Shown: positions 63,996 to 64,000 of the stretch, in pieces | Numbering within the stretch: position 1 is the stretch's first letter | How the letters are laid out: each line of letters begins with the position of its first letter | Assembly: GCA_022496805.1 (NCBI GenBank) | Contig: CM040087.1 | Coordinates: 29,908,253 to 29,972,252 of the forward strand | Reading direction: 5' to 3' | DNA length: 64,000 nucleotides | Origin: Pohlia nutans | Lineage: Eukaryota; Streptophyta; Bryopsida; Bryales; Mniaceae | Position numbers and translations under genes: made by a program | The notes under the pieces: generated by a model | Told to the model about the DNA's origin: nothing | Databases searched by the model: none | What the model saw: only the letters and a program-made list of their open reading frames with translations

Positions 63996-64000
63996 CTGTT

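Overview
This window is nuclear DNA from a green-lineage eukaryote. Its genes are split by many GT-AG introns. The cullin-1 and heavy-metal-domain proteins are plant-like. Most of the remaining sequence is AT-rich and full of small inverted-repeat transposons and LINE pieces. A repeat-rich streptophyte (a charophyte alga or an early-diverging plant) is my best guess. That is inferred from protein style and repeat content only; no species marker is visible.

Five host genes can be supported. (1) A partly resolved membrane-protein gene of unknown family lies at about 491-2053, minus. (2) A complete three-exon gene at 16382-17619, minus, encodes a 263-residue single heavy-metal-associated (HMA) domain protein. 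(3) A complete 15-exon gene at 30471-40911, minus, encodes about 1046 residues. Its N-terminal half is a prokaryotic-type cobyrinic acid a,c-diamide synthase (CbiA/CobB). Its C-terminal third is a BtuF-like corrinoid-binding domain. (4) A complete 15-exon CUL1 gene lies at 51093-56006, plus, 745 residues, with the neddylation site intact. (5) The 3' part of an unrecognised gene lies at 61477-63995, minus. Apart from these I see no tRNA, rRNA, CRISPR array or bacterial-style operon.

Region by region: 1-8.6 kb holds gene 1 and scattered MITEs. 8.65-13.6 kb is a 4.8-kb 5'-truncated LINE between 65-bp direct repeats. 16-18 kb is the HMA gene with a long (TC)n tract upstream. 18-26 kb is a repeat zone: a 29-bp minisatellite, a 1.7-kb inverted repeat, a MITE with 36-bp terminal repeats, and a cluster of interlocked palindromes. 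28-41 kb is the CbiA-BtuF gene, with MITEs inside its introns. 42-50 kb is a chain of TTAA-flanked elements and LINE tails. 50-56 kb is CUL1 behind a 73-bp tandem repeat. 57-60 kb has nested LINE/MITE insertions.

The two most unusual themes are these. First, a vitamin B12-pathway enzyme fused to a corrinoid-binding domain sits in a nuclear, intron-rich gene, in a lineage not expected to make B12. Second, at least seven unrelated MITE families share TTAA target duplications and similar CCC(C/T)TAAA-type ends, which suggests one piggyBac-like transposase activity mobilises them all. No transposase gene for any of these elements is in the window. The genes here do not form a pathway together; they appear to be ordinary independent neighbours.
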